Below are positions 34,201 through 45,558 of a DNA stretch of 64,000 nucleotides, in pieces. Location: positions 62,001-126,000 of the forward strand of contig JAYKXP010000053.1 in assembly GCA_037176845.1 (NCBI GenBank), given 5' to 3'. Numbering within the stretch: the stretch's first letter is position 1; every line of letters starts with the position of its first letter. Source of the stretch: Paramarasmius palmivorus. Its lineage: Eukaryota > Basidiomycota > Agaricomycetes > Agaricales > Marasmiaceae. The translations under genes were made by a program, and so were the position numbers. Below the pieces are notes generated by a model. It was not told where the DNA came from, did not search any database, and saw only the letters and a list, made by a program, of their open reading frames with translations.

Positions 34201-35994
34201 AGTTTCGGTACTGACCAACGTCCAGCCGTCCCATCTTAAAATCCTTGAGCACGTCGCTCCTGTTGTTGCCAAGATACACGCCAACTTCGAAGTAACCCCA
34301 CTGGAAAGTTAGTGTGAGTTCAGCACGAGTTAGAGGAGAGTCGGTGGCCTACCGTTTGGAACTCTCGCTCCCAATTAAGCACAACCGAGCTTGGAGCAAT
34401 GATCAGGCATGTAGGCCAGGTCTCGTTTGGGGATGGTAACTTTCTTTCCTTTTTCCAGGCCTTCCCATCTTGCAGTTTACTGACATGGTTGTATCGCCTC
34501 TTCTCGTCCGAAACCGTACCGGACTTCGACATAATCGCTGATAGAAAGGATATGACCTGGATGGTTTTTCCTTAATACGCATCGTCAATAAGCACGGCAA
34601 TTCGTTGATAAAACCGACTTGCCCTAAAGCACGGTGAGAAAGAATGTGATTGTATTGGGAAAAGCACTCACTAAACCCATATCGTCTCCTAACAAGCCTC
34701 CTCGCTTCTCTTGGTACTGCCTCCAGAAAAACTTGACACCTTCACGTTGGTAATCGCGAAGATAAGTGTTTATAGCACCTGGTACTTTCACGTCCTTCTC
34801 CGCATCTAGAACTAGCGGTCCTAGCAATGTCTGTGACGCAGACAGAGGGAATCCAGGTCGTGGTTGCAGGTCTTCAGACTTGATAGTGACGTCAAACTCG
34901 TCTTCAGTTTCGGAATCAGACATTTGGGACGAAGGCGCCGGGACGGGAGCGGGCTGTGGCCGCTAGAATTGGAGATGAGTAGAGGCAAATGGTTGCTATC
35001 CAAAGAGCTTACGGGCTCAGTAATCCTGCTATCAAGACTGACGTCCATGTCATCTTCAGTTGACGACGTATCTTCATCTTCTTGTTTTTTTATCTTATTT
35101 CAGCTTTGATGGTTCGAAAATGGAAGGGTCTTACTCACGATTAACGCGTCCGTTACAATGGTTAGCTGCTGAGATACGACATCATCAGGATTTTTTGTGC
35201 TGAAGGTCGAAGGGACACTTACCTTGTGTCACTTTTGATGAAGGCTGAACGTTGACATCTATTTCTTCATATTCTGTCTCTGACTCTGTCTCGGAGTCCA
35301 TAGAGGAGTTGTTAGGTGGGCCAGATCCTGCGGCAGGAGATTTGCGTGATGAATTGCCCACAAATCCCTGCATTGTTCTCAAGACAATAGGGTTTTCCGG
35401 TTCTCGTGACTCTTCATCATCATCACTACCAGCCTCATCGTCTGCAACATCCGACTCCTCTTCCTCGGAGGGTATGTGTATGTTATTGCCTGTGGAGATT
35501 CTGAGTATATTCGTCTGATGTCCTTAAGGTGACAACCAACCAAAAAATTCCGCCAAGGGGCTTTTGTGCATGCCCGATCTGTTCTGAACTCCTGCACATT
35601 GATCAGACTTTCTAGATGAAGTGAACAAGAATGGGAGCATACGTCTAGGTTTCTTCTTTATAGGAATATCTTCTTCAGATTCGTCGCTTTTTCGTCGTCT
35701 CTTCTTCTTCCCTTCACTTCTTCGTTGGGCGGTCGTTGTAGACTTTCTCCGGCGTGATTCTCCCTTTTTTGGTTTAGATTCGTATTCGTACGCGCCCGCA
35801 TTAAAGTCGCTATCCGAGTCGGGCTCTGAATGACTCCTCAGCATAACAATAATGAAGCCGTATTGGAAGGTGCAAACCTAACGGAGCCGGTATTGATTTG
35901 ACTTTTCCTGGATTCATATGAGGTGAAAAAATTCGGGAGAAATACCAGTTGAATACATACGCTGTTCATAGGCGGAGACTTTCTCCCGACTCAT
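31204..35994 (-). CDS. SNF2-family DNA-dependent ATPase, ERCC6L2-like
   Basis: Nuclear Swi2/Snf2 translocase related to ERCC6L2/Rad26, implicated in transcription-linked DNA repair. Start at 35994: [12 protein letters not shown], then a long acidic/basic disordered N-terminus with lysine-rich patches ([30 protein letters not shown]). The ATPase begins at [20 protein letters not shown], followed by [10 protein letters not shown] and, after two introns, [13 protein letters not shown] (Walker A). Then [32 protein letters not shown] (DEVH in place of DEAH), [20 protein letters not shown] and [16 protein letters not shown]. The helicase C lobe includes [37 protein letters not shown] joined to GGVGLNL and a [20 protein letters not shown] segment. 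[20 protein letters not shown] and [14 protein letters not shown] are hallmarks of the ERCC6L2 group. The C-terminus ends [14 protein letters not shown], stop 31204-31206. Many introns; internal borders are only partly resolved. Confidence 0.85.
34571..34671 (-). other. Two adjacent introns separated by a 1-nt exon, second intron GC-AG
   Basis: On the minus strand, intron 34624-34671 (48 nt, gtgagt...gctttag) is followed by a single G at 34623 and intron 34571-34622 (52 nt, gcaagt...attaag). Joining gives GGT TTA G-GA AAA ACC, restoring DMGL-GKT of Walker A. A single intron with one missing base in the assembly would be the alternative. Confidence 0.5.
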
Positions 35995-36225
35995 TGTCGA
36001 AGCCGCCAAGTGCAAATAGCAATCTGAGACTCGAGATGGTGGTGGTAAGAAAGCAAGTTGGGGTTATAGCACTGCCACGGGACGCGTCTTGAGTCGTGTG
36101 ATTCGCACGGGACCTGTAACCATTTTTGATGACTTCATCTGTGGCAGCTCTGCTGTTCTCGACGACGACGACCAGAGCATTTGTATCTGTTTCATGATCT
36201 ACCTTATACTCTTTTTATTGCAATA
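35995..36225. promoter_or_regulatory. Divergent promoter between ERCC6L2-like and Fab1-like genes
   Basis: Only 231 bp separate the two start codons (35994 minus, 36226 plus), so the regulatory sequence must be shared or overlapping. No TATA box is clear; a pyrimidine-rich stretch (tctgtttcatgatc...ctttttattg) precedes the plus-strand ATG. Confidence 0.5.
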
Positions 36226-39200
36226 ATGGCAGACAAACCTCTCCCCGCCGTTCCCCAGTCAAGTCAATTCATCTCTTCAGCTGCTGGTCCGAGCGCAGTT
36301 TCCGGGTCGAATTCAGGAACAACCAGCGACGATATAACAAAACCGAGGAAGAAGAATGCTGGGAGGAAAGCTTCGAACCATCAGAATATGACTACGCTTT
36401 GTGTGCAGGCACGGGAGCATCGGGCGAGGTTCGTTCGGTTTGTGTTGGACGAGGTCATTCAGGAGCAGGACGCTAGTGATGCCGCATGGTTAGACCGGAA
36501 CAAGGATGAGCTAACATGGGCCATTGAAGATGGTTTGGATGAGCTTGGGAGACGTATGGGTCAAGGAGGTTGGTTGGTCGGGGTGAAAAGGGCTCGAGAC
36601 ATGCTCGAGTCTCAGTCCGACTTGAACCTCGATTTCGAAGACCTAGATAAGGCTTCAGCCATCGCGCAGCTTCGCGAAATTGCTGCTCGTCCACTCCCGC
36701 CAACTCCAATCCCAACTTCGAAGCACTTACTGCTCTGTCTGGCCGATGTTGGCAGTCGGATAGCATTGCCGGATGAAGACGGTGGTTTCGACATTATACC
36801 TTCTCAGATTCGGTGCATTTTTAAGCCCGATGTTTTTATCTTCCCAGAAGGTACATCTCCACCCGAGGAAACTCTCCTGTATGGTTATAACGAATGGAAT
36901 TGTGAGTGGACTGCAAAGCTTATTGATGTGTTACTGACTTCCTACTCAGCCACTCTTTCACTTATTTCTACGACTCTTCGCCTTGTAGGAGGCACTTTTC
37001 AGTTTACCTCTGTTCCTGGTTCATCGTCGTTTCATGGATGTCTGGCGAAGATAATGAAACTCGCAATCTATCAACACATATCCCTCCTGCTGGAACAACA
37101 TTTGTTGGCAGACGCACGTGTCCCACTCATCTTCCCCTCTCCCTCCTACATTGCATCTTATGGACGGAGGAATAGAGTTACGAGTCATGGTGCTGTCGGC
37201 AACAAAGGGCGCCCCAAACTTGCAGAGCACCATAGTTCAGATTACACTGGGCACAAGAAGGGGCATGGCAGCAAACCGTCCTTGATCCCCAGTAGCATTT
37301 TTTCATTCTTTTCTAAGCGCAGTCTTGGAAGGGCGAACTCCTTGTCAAGCAGCTCACCTACTGCGGAAACCGAGTCTGAACTGCCAATAGCAATTCGTGG
37401 TGGCTCATTGGATCTCCGTGATTCCTCAGTCGCTGGTTCAGGTAACGAGGATAACACTCCATCTCGCTCATCGACCGATGCCACCATAATCTCGCCGACA
37501 CCAGAGGGAATCGGTGGTCGCATACGACGGTTCTCATTCACGCCGTCTCCCTTTTCATCCAAGATCGTCAGCCCCACTTCGACCACCCCAACACAGTCAA
37601 CAATTAATGCAGAGGCAACTCATAAACCCTTCACAACTCTTCTTCAGCGTCTTAGAGAGTCTCGGGACATGCTCTCTACGTCTCCTGGTGTGGGTGACAA
37701 CATAGAGTTACCGGCCTTGATCGTACAGCTCGCTAACCGTGAGAACCAGTCGGGCATTGTCAAACTCAGGGGAGATGAGAGGGTCGCACTAAAGGAACTT
37801 CTTGGTTGGGGAGAAGATGGCAATAACGGAGTCTTTGCAGAACAAAAGAAGCCCGGAGATGACAATTCCATCTCAACGCTCGGAGGGGGCATGCTTGGAA
37901 CCAGAGGGTTTCTAAGACACCAAGCACTGTCAGCCCTGGTATCTGTTTATATCCCTACTAAGCCTTCAGGGGCAGATACTGTGGAGGAATCAGAGAACTC
38001 GGGAGATGAGAGTGAAGCTGGAGAAAGCTTAGGGCACGACAATAGTTCTCAGACGGAAAACTCTGTGGCCCATGCTATTCAAGAGCAGCAGGAGTCGCCC
38101 TCGACCTCGAAAGCCCCTACATCAGCCATTCTCGCAGGAGTTCCTTCCGCTGCGTTATCTACTACTTCTGCATCAACAACCTCCGCCGCCACGGCCTCTT
38201 CCACGAAACGAAGAAAAGGGAATAAGCGCAAATCTCAACAAAAATATATGCCTTGTCCTCACGCCCAGCCTCCAAGATGGGAGACGTATACCTATAGGGG
38301 CAAAGGGAAACATGGTCAGGGTGAAGGCGCTCCTTCCGTTGGTGAAATGGTTCTCGAATGGTTACAGACCGCAGATGACATATGTTGTCTAAGTTCACCA
38401 TTGTATGGCTTTCCGCATCAAGTACGTAAAAGCAAGGAGAAGCTTCCCGACAGCGAGAAATCAAAGGACGAAGGTAGACCTTCAAAAGATGGCCAAGAAA
38501 CAACCCGGATCTCAACAGAGTCGGTACCAAGTAATTCCAACAGGAGCGGCACTCAACCCGGCACTGCTAATCGAACGGCAGGTCGGAAAACCTCTGCCGT
38601 TCCTCTTACAGGAGGCTCTTGCAAGCTGAAGAGAAGCGGCCATGAAATACGCTTCATACACGCTGGTATGAGGGTAACCGTCACAATTTCCGAGTTTGAT
38701 GCATCCCGCGTACGGCATCAGTCTGCCAAGTCAGGCTCAACTTCACAATTGGCCACCGATCCGTCTGGGAGGAAGAGCGTTGACACGACGCCTACTTTAC
38801 CCATAGTAACTCCGGTTACTCGTGCTAAAAGTGATACGGACGTAGGGGATCCTGACAAGGGCAATACCAAAGCTGCTGCACAGTCAACGAAAGAGGAAGC
38901 TGGCGAAGAACACGTGGAAATGTGGTTGAGCTGCGCAGTATGTGGGAAAGATAATTGGGACGAGGGTCGCATGGAAATGAGCGATGGGACTTAGTATGTG
39001 GTCTGAGTGCAGTTCCGATACCGTAACACTCAATTTTTACTCCTTCAGCCTACTACCGTTCGGGAAGTTCCTCGAACTGCTGATTTATTCTCCTGCACTA
39101 TGCACTGTGGAACCACCTTTATGCGAGCATGTCGTTTCATCTTCTGCTTTCCATCCTCGCACAACGTCACTCCCTTCATCCACGCCGTTGTCACCCCTCA

Positions 39201-42200
39201 ATCCAATATCTCCGACATTGTCAGAAACTTCGTCCAATCGGTTTACATCCAGGCCATCAGCAACAACCGATTACAGTACCTCTCACCAGGTGCGACCAAG
39301 CATTGGCAACACTGCAGTCCGAAGCTTCACGCGCGGTATAGGTTGGACAGGAACTAACGTCGTGAAGAGGGCAAGTTCGTTGAGGAATCCGGCCGACTTC
39401 GAGCCTGAAAGCAGTGCAGATATAACACCGACGCAATCTCGGATCCGTTCTGGAACTCACGACAGTGGGCATCCTACCGAGAGTTCCGAATCCAAGTCAG
39501 CAGAATCCTCGCAACCTTTTCCTAGTTCCGAAGACTCCGGGCTACCGGAATCACGATTCAACATTGTCCGTCATTTCTCCAATCGAACACATACGGTTTC
39601 CTTCTCAATAGATAAGGTCGATGATGTTTTCGAGCTCAGAGTTCCCAGAGTGCAGATTGTTCGCGGAATGTCAGTCCTGGGAGGCCATTCTGGTGCCTCC
39701 CACGAGTCTACCATAAACACGATGGGAGATGGCAGCGAAATAGAGCAACTGGAGGCTGCCGAAAAGAAAAAGTTGCGCAGAGAGATTAAAGCATGGTGGG
39801 AAGGGGTGGCTGATCACATAGACCTGCTCGTATGTGTGGCAATGATTTATTCACATGTGCAATCTAATGTTAGTCTCTTTGCAGGAGGAGAAGCTCACTT
39901 CAGAGTCCAACCAGAAGTTCAGAAAGTCTCTCCCTCGGCTACCGTCAACGGATGACGCTTATGAAGACGAAGATAGTCGATCCTTCGTTGCTGAAACTCC
40001 CACGCCAAAGCCTGAAGGCTTGCCCGCCTCACCTACGACACCCACTGGTCACCAGGGATACTATTTTGACAGAGCAGGAACCCATGAAGAAACGGAATCC
40101 ACATCATCCTCAGTTACTCCAAAGGGAACGCCGAAACCTAAGAGGCCACCTTTACCATCTATTGGGACGAACGACTCGGTTGCATCCAAGGACTCCTTAT
40201 CATCATCCGAAATATCTGTTCTTTCCTCGTCTTCGTCAGAGGTAACGGAGGGAGGCTCTGATCCTGCTCACCTTCTGTCGAACTTGAGACAGACTTTCCA
40301 TCGCACCGAGCAGTCGCTTTACGCCCATCTAGCCAAGACACCTGCAAACTCCTTGAATGATGTGCGACGAGCCTTCTTGAGCGCAGCTAAGGGTGTCGAG
40401 AGACGACTGGCTGCGTGGCAAAAGAAGCACTTGGGCCTGGGTCTCAAAGTTGTAGGTGTCAGGCCAGATGGCAAGGGTGTCGACAAGGAGAGCAGAGAGC
40501 AAGCTCAGGAACGGGAGAGATCCGCCAAAGACTCCAGCAAACTTTCACTACTGGTTACAGAACCGGAGTGGTGGAATAAGACTTGTCATGTTGTCCCGGG
40601 CGGGAACATCGTCGTTCGGGAAGACGACTGGGGAAGTATCATTGCGTTTACCTTGAGCACCGAAGCATATAGGCATGAGCTCGGTGCCATGTCTGGTATC
40701 GGTTCCAGACCACTGAGTGCCATGTCCGATTATTCGGTGCCTTCTTCGCCTGGAGTTATGAACCCAAGTGCATGGTTATCACCCAATAGTTCCAGCGGAT
40801 CTGGCGCGCCATCGTCTTCGTCGTCATCCTCTTTCTTTGCCTCCACCGGATATAAATTATTCCGTTCGTCTGCTCAATCCCAGCCAGATCCAGATCAGGA
40901 AGACGTAATTTGGCATGAACCAGAGGCGTATTCTGCGGTTATCAGCAGAAAGGAACACCCAAGAGATCCCACCGGATTGTTGTCTATAAGGGATGTATTA
41001 CGACAAAAGGCACCTGGAACGGATGTGGCGAGCATGGGAGCTATCCTCAGCGGGTCACGTATTGCAACTCTAGGTCGAGAAGGCAGCCGTCTACTCAGCA
41101 GTGCTCTTAGTGGCAGCGGAGCTTCTGGAGAAGGAATGTCCAGAACCGCGACTCCACCGTCGGCATGGGCTAAACCAGACGTCCAGATCAGTAGGGATGC
41201 CGCTGGTGGTGAGGTGATCAGTGGACTACCAACCCGCGAAGCCTCTGCAGATAAGATCCTCCAGGAACTTGAAGCAGCTTCCTCAATGTCTCGCGAAGGT
41301 TCCAGACCAGGTTCAGCGATGTCAGGAAGCTTGTCGAATAGCCTCCAATGGAGCACATTTGAAGATGCTCATATCAAAAGAGGTAAAGCTTCCTCGATCA
41401 TCTCTGTAGAGACCAATTCTACGATTGGCCCTGAGGATGCGTCCGTCATGGGAACCAGTGACGCGGGAAGTATCAGCCTAGCCAGTGCTGCTGCCAATAA
41501 AGGAAGCTACCTTCCTCCGCCCCCCACACCAGCCAAAGACATTACCGTCACTGTTGCCCACCCAATGCCTACAAACGCTTCCTCGCAACCCCATAGATTC
41601 TCAACACTGACCAGCGGCCTGACAAACGTAATGCGAGCGATGCTCAACAGCACTCCTGAAACTGTACCACGACCACTTTCTGCTACATCTTCGAGACACC
41701 ATGGTTTACTCTCTGCCGAGATTGCACCAATTGACGAACGTCCACATATCAAATATGACTGGACGATCGGCAAGAGACTAAAGTTTAGCTGCACTGTTTA
41801 TTATGCTAAGCAATTCGACATCCTTAGGAAGAGGTGCGGAGTAGATGACGTATTTTTGCAGAGTCTGTCTCGCAGCCAGAACTGGTCCGCTGAAGGGGGC
41901 AAGAGTAAATCAAACTTCTGGAAAACGGCGGATGATAGATTCATTATTAAGACCCTTGTTAATGCGTGGAACGTTGCAGATTTGTAGGTCTCGACCTTCT
42001 CTGAGAAGCTCTTCCGACTGACCATCTGGTTCAGGCAGGTTCTCATCGACCTAGCACCCTCCTATTTCCGGTACCTCGATTCCACTGCGTGCAAAGCTAC
42101 TGTTCTCGCCAAACTCGTCGGGTTTTACACCATTGAGATCCGGAATCTAGAGACGGGAAACGTTCAGTCCAAAGCTGACCTTTTAGTGATGGAGAACCTT

Positions 42201-42881
42201 TTTTACAACCAGAAGATCGACAAAACCTTTGATCTCAAGGGTATCCAGGGCCGGAAAGTTAAGACTGGCAGCAATGCTTCGAAAACACTATTCGACGGCG
42301 AGTGGATTGAGGGACAGCAACAGACTTTGACTCTCGTGCAGCCGTACTCGAAGTTGGTTTTGAGGGAAGCTATCCGTAACGATGCGGAGTTCTTAGCGAG
42401 GAGTAACATCATGGACTACTCGTATGTTGTTTCTTCATTCCCTACATTTCGACGGGCTGACCTGCTTCAACCTGTTCATCGACAGACTTCTCTTGGGTGT
42501 AGATACCAAGAATAAGCAGATTGCATGTGGGCTCGTAGACACGATTGGTCAGACTTTCCTCGCTACGAACACACTTCACCTTTGTCTGACCTTGACGTAT
42601 CATAGGGAGCTACACCTTTGCCAAAACCCTAGAGTACAAAGCCAAACAAGGTCTGAACGCGGGTGGCGGAAAGGAGGTTACCGTGATCCCTCCTGCGGAA
42701 TACCAAGAACGTTTTGTGAATGCGTTAGAGAGATACTTCATGGCTTGCCCTGGTGTGTTGTTTCTTAGAATTTTATCTCAATCATCTGCTAAAGATGCTA
42801 CCCTCAGATAAGTGGTCCAGGCCATTAGACCCTAACAGCAAGGTTATTACCGACCTCAGTTCTCTCACTCATATCCTGTAG
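36226..42881 (+). CDS. Fab1/PIKfyve-type phosphatidylinositol-3-phosphate 5-kinase, FYVE-less
   Basis: Lipid kinase predicted to make PI(3,5)P2 on endolysosomal membranes. The first ATG is 36226 (MADKPLPAVPQSSQF); the protein is roughly 2,100 aa. The long first exon is largely disordered after about residue 330 and has no FYVE zinc-finger cysteine pattern. A Fab1-type Cys-rich region follows: WLSCAVCGKDNW, then across an intron DGTYLLPFGKFLELLIYSPA, PPLCEHVV and FNIVRHFSNRTHTVSFSIDK. A Ser/Pro-rich linker leads to the kinase: KYDWTIGKRLKFSCTVYYAK, SQNWSAEGGKSKSNFWKTAD (the GKS catalytic-loop lysine region), FIIKTLVNAWNVADL joined to QVLIDLAPSYFRYL. Then LLVMENLFYNQKIDKTFDLK with GIQGRKV, SNIMDYS/LLLGVD and LVDTIGSYTFAKTLEYKAKQ. 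It ends VITDLSSLTHIL, TAG at 42879-42881. Intron acceptors near 39049, 39889, 42037, 42486, 42606 and 42808 were frame-checked. Fungal Fab1 usually also has FYVE and CCT domains, so this is a divergent or second paralogue. Confidence 0.88.
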
Positions 42882-43162
42882 TGGATTATTTTCATGATTT
42901 GTACGCTCAAGGACGATTTCAAGGACTTTTTCACCAATGTATACCTATCTGACAAGCGCCGTTCAAACTGTAAAGTAAAGCATAGCGTGTACGATTGTAC
43001 GACTTGACGAGGGCCCAGAGAGAGTCAGTAAGACGTGTGTGATGTGCAAGAATTACGAGCAGTGAAGAGTCGAATGTCGTGATACAATGAAAAGAGTAAC
43101 TACATGCTATAAACCATAAAAGTCGACAAGCGTGGCCTAAAGTGAGGAACCTTATTGCTCTT
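42882..43162. terminator. Convergent 3' region
   Basis: 281 bp between the stops of the Fab1-like gene (plus) and the UBE2G1-type gene (minus). No coding sequence; contains both 3' ends. Confidence 0.4.
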
Positions 43163-44083
43163 TTAGTCAAAGGCTTCCTCGGCGCTTCTGCGTACCAGTC
43201 GCCGGACTTTCTTCTTGTAGCCTAGAAAGCAGTCAGCTGGTGTATCTCATGGCTGCTGGATTTCAAAAATTGACCTTCTGGGTCTGTCCGGAGCTCTTTC
43301 GCAGCATCTATGTTGGCAGGACTTTCAAGATTGGGGGTATCGGAGGACAGCAATGAGATGACGCTGATCAGCTGAAACGAATAGTTAGGCTTTCAGGGCA
43401 TGCTATGGATGGGTTATCGTGCTCACAATCGATTCCACGGTATGCACTGGCATCCATCGTTCTCCCGCATCTTCGTAGCCGTACTGGTCGTCACCCGGGG
43501 CGTGCTATCCAGATATGGTATAAATATGTAATAAGACTGGTAGCATGACACAACGCACCAGAATGGAGACGCAAACAACGCCATCAGAGTAGACTGGAAT
43601 ATAGTTGGATGAATATCAGCGACGTTGGGAACCCGAAAGGTCGCGTACTGTTAGGGTGCCACATCGGGGTTATGAAACGCATCTTGGGTGGCAACAGAGG
43701 GAATTCAGGAGGGAATGTCAATCGAGCTTTGAAGAAGCCACCTTCACTGTCCAGATTTCAGAGCTGATCAATTCTGGAACATGGTCAAGATGGATAATTT
43801 CTTACTAGAGAGTGTCCGGTGGCCTATCCCAAGACTTTAGCAAGTTATACAGTGTGAGTTGACGAGCAGACGTACCCGATGACCAAGATCTCCCATTCGT
43901 AAAGGTTATTCTCATCAACAAGACCTGGTTTAGGACGTGAGCTATTCTGGATTGGGTTTGAGGTTATCGACAGCACAGACCAGCTGAGAACCCCTCAACT
44001 GGACGCTTGGTGAGCTCTGTCAGCTGCCGGCGTAAGAGAAGGGTATTCGAGTTTGCTTGACTGGGAGTGCCTGGCTTAGACAT
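43163..44083 (-). CDS. Ubiquitin-conjugating enzyme E2, UBE2G1/Ubc7 type
   Basis: E2 enzyme carrying ubiquitin on a catalytic Cys; this family serves ER-associated degradation and cytosolic substrates. Start at 44083: MSKPGTPSQANSNTLLLRRQ, LTELTKRPVEGFSA, then NNLYEWEILVIG, GPPDTLYEGGFFKARLTFPP and EFPLLPPKMRFITPMWHPN. The catalytic exon gives VYSDGVVCVSIL with the active Cys, then the acidic-loop insertion HAPGDDQYGYEDAGERWMPV typical of UBE2G enzymes, and HTVESI. The remainder reads LISVISLLSSDTPNLESPAN and IDAAKELRTDPEG, ending KKKVRRLVRRSAEEAFD with TAA at 43163-43165. One exon is just 18 nt (43806-43823). Seven or so introns. It resembles human UBE2G1 more than UBE2G2 because of WHPN, TVES and the KKKVRRLVR tail. 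A UBE2G2-type gene lies 5.8 kb away. Confidence 0.88.
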
Positions 44084-45558
44084 GGTATCTGGTAACTGGC
44101 GATGGTGAACGATGTGAAAGTGCTGCAATTTTGAAAGGGAGGCAAAGGTCTTATACCTCCCACGTGACACTGAGGGACCGTGGACTGAGACCGGTCCCGT
44201 TCAGAATGTTCTCAAGCTGGGCGCTCAATAAGCGCTTCGTGTTCGTCAATACTGCTTTGATGGCTAGAAGACTTAAGTACAGTTAGAAGGACCTAAAACT
44301 ACACGGAAAGCCTTTAAATCACTACAAGAATAACCGTTCATGAAAGTCATTTGTTATAGGTAAGTACTTGCCGCTTGCAAGCGGCCAGTGTTCGGCCCAA
44401 ACACTGAGGCGGACACAGTGAGGGTAACAAAGGCTTGATTTTATCGCCCTTAGTAGAAACAGTCATTGTTGTATCAGTGCTCGAGTAGGCGCATAGTTAT
44501 CTTTTCGGGGCTCTACAAAGCCTTGAACGCTTCGGTTTAGCAATCGCGTGAGGACAGACAGGTAAGAGAACTTACTCCTTCAGTAACAAGGAGATTTCGC
44601 TTGGTATTCGCCACCCACGCGGACGCCTCCATGATGGACAGAGCTTGATCATCCGATTGAATGCTTTCTGCCTGAATACTGCAGTTGACGGATGCAAGGG
44701 ATCCTCCGAAGGATTCCTGTCGAGGTACCCTATCACTGGTAGGGAATCCCCTGCTGGCGCCACTATGCGGAATCATGTCTTGATAGGCTTTCGCTTTTGC
44801 CTGCGAGCTCCGGGCTCACCAACCCAGCGACCACAATGGGGCTACTGCGGACGGTATCAAGTTGCTCCCGTCCTTTAGATTGTTTGACATGTGGAATCTC
44901 CCGACAAGGTCCGGCACTTAGTGGTGATAATGCGCACTTTTAATTTCGACACGTCGCATGCCAAGTTACGATGCGAATGCATGGAATGACACCTCTGAAT
45001 TGTATGTGACTTGGGAAAGACAGACCTTTCGGTCTTTGGCTAGGCTGCAAGCCACGAGAAAGTTCGCTTAATTTCGAATCGATAGCAGGTAATGATCCGA
45101 CGTTGTCGAAAGGATTGTCAGAAATATTCTTCTACAGAGTTCGGCAGGCTGGAATATGGACGGTGTAGTGCGGACGTCCTGTCGTTCCCATTGCCGTCTT
45201 GAAGTTCCAGTAACTAAGGTTCAGATAGATAACAAGTAAGTACAATTGAGATGTGCTTACTGGTGATCGCTTCAAAAGTCCCGAGATGTCATAGCACTAT
45301 CGTGGCTCCGACGGAGGACCCGATGGAATAGAACTCATTCGTCCTTAGGGGTTTTTTTGAGACGTACTAGTAAGAGGATATGTCGGCCCTGGCAGGTTCT
45401 CGAGTCTCGGGCCCATTGGGAACATGAGAGCAAAGAGTAAGAAATTTTAGCGCCCAGCTGAAGTAATCGATTTTTTGTCCGTTGCAAGCAGACTCAGACT
45501 GAGAATCGCGCCTCGTCCTTCGAAAGCTTCACGCTTACCCTTAGCGTCTCCCCTTGTT
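44084..45558. other. 1.5 kb intergenic region with inverted repeats
   Basis: No supported gene between the divergent UBE2G1-type and RNA polymerase III genes. Minus-strand ORFs at 44537-44776 and 44572-44763 overlap in different frames and match nothing. Two adjacent perfect inverted repeats lie at 44370-44406 (separate entry). Promoters of both flanking genes should be at the two ends; a CACGTG E-box core at 44160-44165 lies about 80 bp upstream of the UBE2G1-type start. Confidence 0.4.
44370..44406. repeat. Two adjacent perfect inverted repeats
   Basis: 44370-44385 is the 16-nt palindrome GCCGCTTGCAAGCGGC. Immediately after, 44386-44406 forms a 7-bp hairpin CAGTGTT / AACACTG around a 7-nt loop CGGCCCA. 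Both are exact in the sequence. Possible dimeric-factor binding site or structured RNA; no function shown. Confidence 0.6.

Noticed and set aside
35560..35830. Antisense and overlapping ORFs rich in Ser/Phe opposite the lysine-rich SNF2 N-terminus
   Set aside because: Mirror composition of the acidic/basic coding strand; shadows of the real gene.
36181..36225. Upstream in-frame extension of the Fab1-like ORF
   Set aside because: It begins with TTG, not ATG; the first ATG in frame is 36226, and the extra residues carry no motif.
44537..44776. 79-codon minus ORF in the 44-45 kb gap
   Set aside because: A second minus-strand ORF covers the same bases in another frame, and neither has conserved motifs or splice partners.
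45475..45558. Upstream extension of the RPC2 ORF
   Set aside because: Also a TTG start; the conserved N-terminus is adequately provided from the ATG at 45559.
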